Positions 33,091-34,230 of a stretch of DNA of 34,230 bases are shown here, piece by piece. The DNA comes from Mycolicibacterium houstonense. Lineage in GTDB: Bacteria > Actinomycetota > Actinomycetes > Mycobacteriales > Mycobacteriaceae. Location: NCBI RefSeq assembly GCF_900078665.2, contig NZ_LT546207.1, positions 3,608,300-3,642,529 on the forward strand, read 5' to 3'. How positions within the stretch are numbered: the first letter of the stretch is position 1; every line of letters begins with the position of its first letter. The notes under the pieces are model-generated. The model was not told where the DNA came from, did no database searches, and saw only the letters and a list, made by a program, of their open reading frames with translations. The translations under genes and the position numbers were made by a program.

Positions 33091-34106
33091 TGGCGGTGAT
33101 TCGTGGGACGGCGCTCACGAATTTTCACCAGCTCGTCACCGAACTCGGCGGAAACAGTCGCGCTCTGGTGACCGCCGCCCACATTCCCTACGACGACGTC
33201 GGCCGGCACGACCGGTTCATCTCGCTGCCCAACGGCGCCCGGATGCTCGAAGATGCCGCGATCACACTCGAAACGCCGGATTTCGGACGGCGTTTGGCAT
33301 TGCGGCAGGGCATCGAGATTCTCGGCCCGGTCGGGCTTGCCGGGCGCAACGCCGCCACCGTCGCCGAGGCCTTCGTGATCTTCGACAAGTTCATGGCGGC
33401 GTACAGCCCGTCGATCACCGCGCGGGTGACCGCACATCTGGACCCCGAGCTGCGGCGCTTCGAATTCGAGTACCAGCTCGATCCGTCGCCGCCGCAGGCG
33501 CAGGCCATCGAACTCTCGTTGGGAGTCACCCTGCAGGTCCTGCGACTGTTCCTCGGCCCGGCCTATCGTCCCGTCGCGGTGCACCTGCCCCATCCCGCGC
33601 TGACCCCGGCCGACGACTACCAGAGCTATTTCGGCTGCCCGCCCAGCTTTTCCGAATCGGTCGCCGGATTCACCCTGCGCACCACCGATCTGCAACGACC
33701 GCTGCCCACCGATCAGCTCGCCCACCAGACCGCTGTCGACTACCTCGCCCAGGTCATCGGCGAGTTCCACCCGGCGACCGCCCAATTGGTGCGCACCCTG
33801 GTACGCCAACTGCTCCCGACCGGGGCCGTCGGCCTGACCGACATTGCTCGTCACATCGGCCTTCATCCCAAAGCCCTGCAACGGCGACTGTCCGCCGAGA
33901 ATGCCACGTTCGCCGATCTGGTCGACCAGACCCGCCGCGAGTCCGCACAACGGCTGCTGTTGGACACCGACCTGAGCCTCGACCAGCTCTGCCACCAACT
34001 CGGTTATGCCGAGCAGAGTGTGCTCACCCGGGCCTGCAAACGCTGGTTCGGCACGACGCCGACGGCCTATCGCAACACCCGGATCGCCTCGCCGCCGCGG
34101 CCCTAA
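33090..34106 (+). CDS. AraC-family regulator with Arabinose_bd-type sensor domain
   Basis: A 338-residue regulator. The N-terminal domain resembles the PF12625 'Arabinose-binding' sensor (LTNFHQLVTELGGNSRALVTAAHIP, then LETPDFGRRLALRQGIEILGPVG). The C-terminal HTH pair is VGLTDIARHIGLHPKALQRRLSAENATF and SLDQLCHQLGYAEQSVLTRACKRWFGTTPTAYR. Start ATG at 33090 (MAVIRGTALTNF) is chosen from the domain start; a TTG at 33054 would overlap the direct repeats. It is divergent from the sulfatase operon, so that operon is its most likely target. The inducer is unknown; a fatty-acid-like or sulfated ligand would be speculation. Confidence 0.88.
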   Translation: MAVIRGTALTNFHQLVTELGGNSRALVTAAHIPYDDVGRHDRFISLPNGARMLEDAAITLETPDFGRRLALRQGIEILGPVGLAGRNAATVAEAFVIFDKFMAAYSPSITARVTAHLDPELRRFEFEYQLDPSPPQAQAIELSLGVTLQVLRLFLGPAYRPVAVHLPHPALTPADDYQSYFGCPPSFSESVAGFTLRTTDLQRPLPTDQLAHQTAVDYLAQVIGEFHPATAQLVRTLVRQLLPTGAVGLTDIARHIGLHPKALQRRLSAENATFADLVDQTRRESAQRLLLDTDLSLDQLCHQLGYAEQSVLTRACKRWFGTTPTAYRNTRIASPPRP

Positions 34107-34230
34107 ACATCGACACCGCAAGCCAAGCCACGTCCTTGCCGAGCGAAGCATCCGTCGCGCACCGCCCGCCCTGCCTGCTAATGTTCGGCCCGCCGGGCGA
34201 TGCAATCGGCACCTGCCCACCTCGGGAAGG

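Noticed and set aside
34107..34230. Gene start at the right edge
   Set aside because: No start with a ribosome-binding site or recognisable peptide is present on either strand; open minus-strand frames here continue antisense to the araC gene.

Overview
The window reads as chromosomal DNA of a mycobacterium, most likely a rapid grower (Mycolicibacterium-like). The base composition is GC-rich, GTG starts are frequent, and gene order at the left edge and in the middle matches what I recall of the M. tuberculosis Rv0269c-Rv0285 region. Syntenic counterparts are PE5, eccC3, eccB3, eccA3, the Rv0281-type methyltransferase, the Rv0276/Rv0275c pair, Rv0274, Rv0273c, Rv0272c, fadE6, fadD2 and the LigD-polymerase-like Rv0269c. 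All homology statements come from reading the protein sequences, not from a database search.

Layout. 1-7423 (minus strand) is the start of the ESX-3 type VII secretion operon, eccA3-eccB3-eccC3-PE5, with translationally overlapping genes. The upstream gap holds two adjacent IdeR-like iron boxes. 7550-11749 holds two paralogous SAM-dependent methyltransferases, a DUF2236/MpaB-type putative oxygenase, and TetR and AraC regulators around a divergent promoter. About 11840-13660 is an intergenic island with short GTCAC...GTGAC palindromes and an IS110-family element. Its non-coding 5' flank is a candidate site for a bridge RNA. 13694-19427 is a catabolic-looking block: a VOC (glyoxalase/dioxygenase fold) gene diverges from a TetR, alpha/beta-hydrolase, 2-hydroxyacid dehydrogenase and double-domain acyl-CoA dehydrogenase (FadE6) series. 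A perfect 13-bp-arm inverted repeat sits in the divergent promoter.

19438-25228 holds a second TetR, two small exported or membrane proteins, an SDR dehydrogenase, the acyl-CoA synthetase FadD2, a stand-alone LigD-type polymerase (PolD2) and a GNAT acetyltransferase. 25294-28093 is a compact lutABC lactate-utilisation operon. 28239-28752 is an STAS-domain protein followed by a 26-codon open frame and a strong UACG-capped hairpin. 28853-32979 (minus) holds a small exported protein, a DUF1254/DUF1214 exported protein and a type I arylsulfatase. The sulfatase diverges from an AraC regulator (33090-34106), with two 21-bp-phased direct repeats in between. I see no gene in 34107-34230.

How the parts may work together. 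ESX-3 supports iron/zinc acquisition, which fits the iron boxes. FadE6, FadD2, the SDR, the hydrolase, the hydroxyacid dehydrogenase and the VOC protein look like pieces of CoA-dependent breakdown of an unidentified carboxylic acid under TetR control. LutABC oxidises L-lactate. The most unusual non-coding signals are the palindrome cluster around the IS110 element, the perfect inverted repeat at 14330-14361, the phased repeats at 33054-33090, and two long hairpins between convergent genes.
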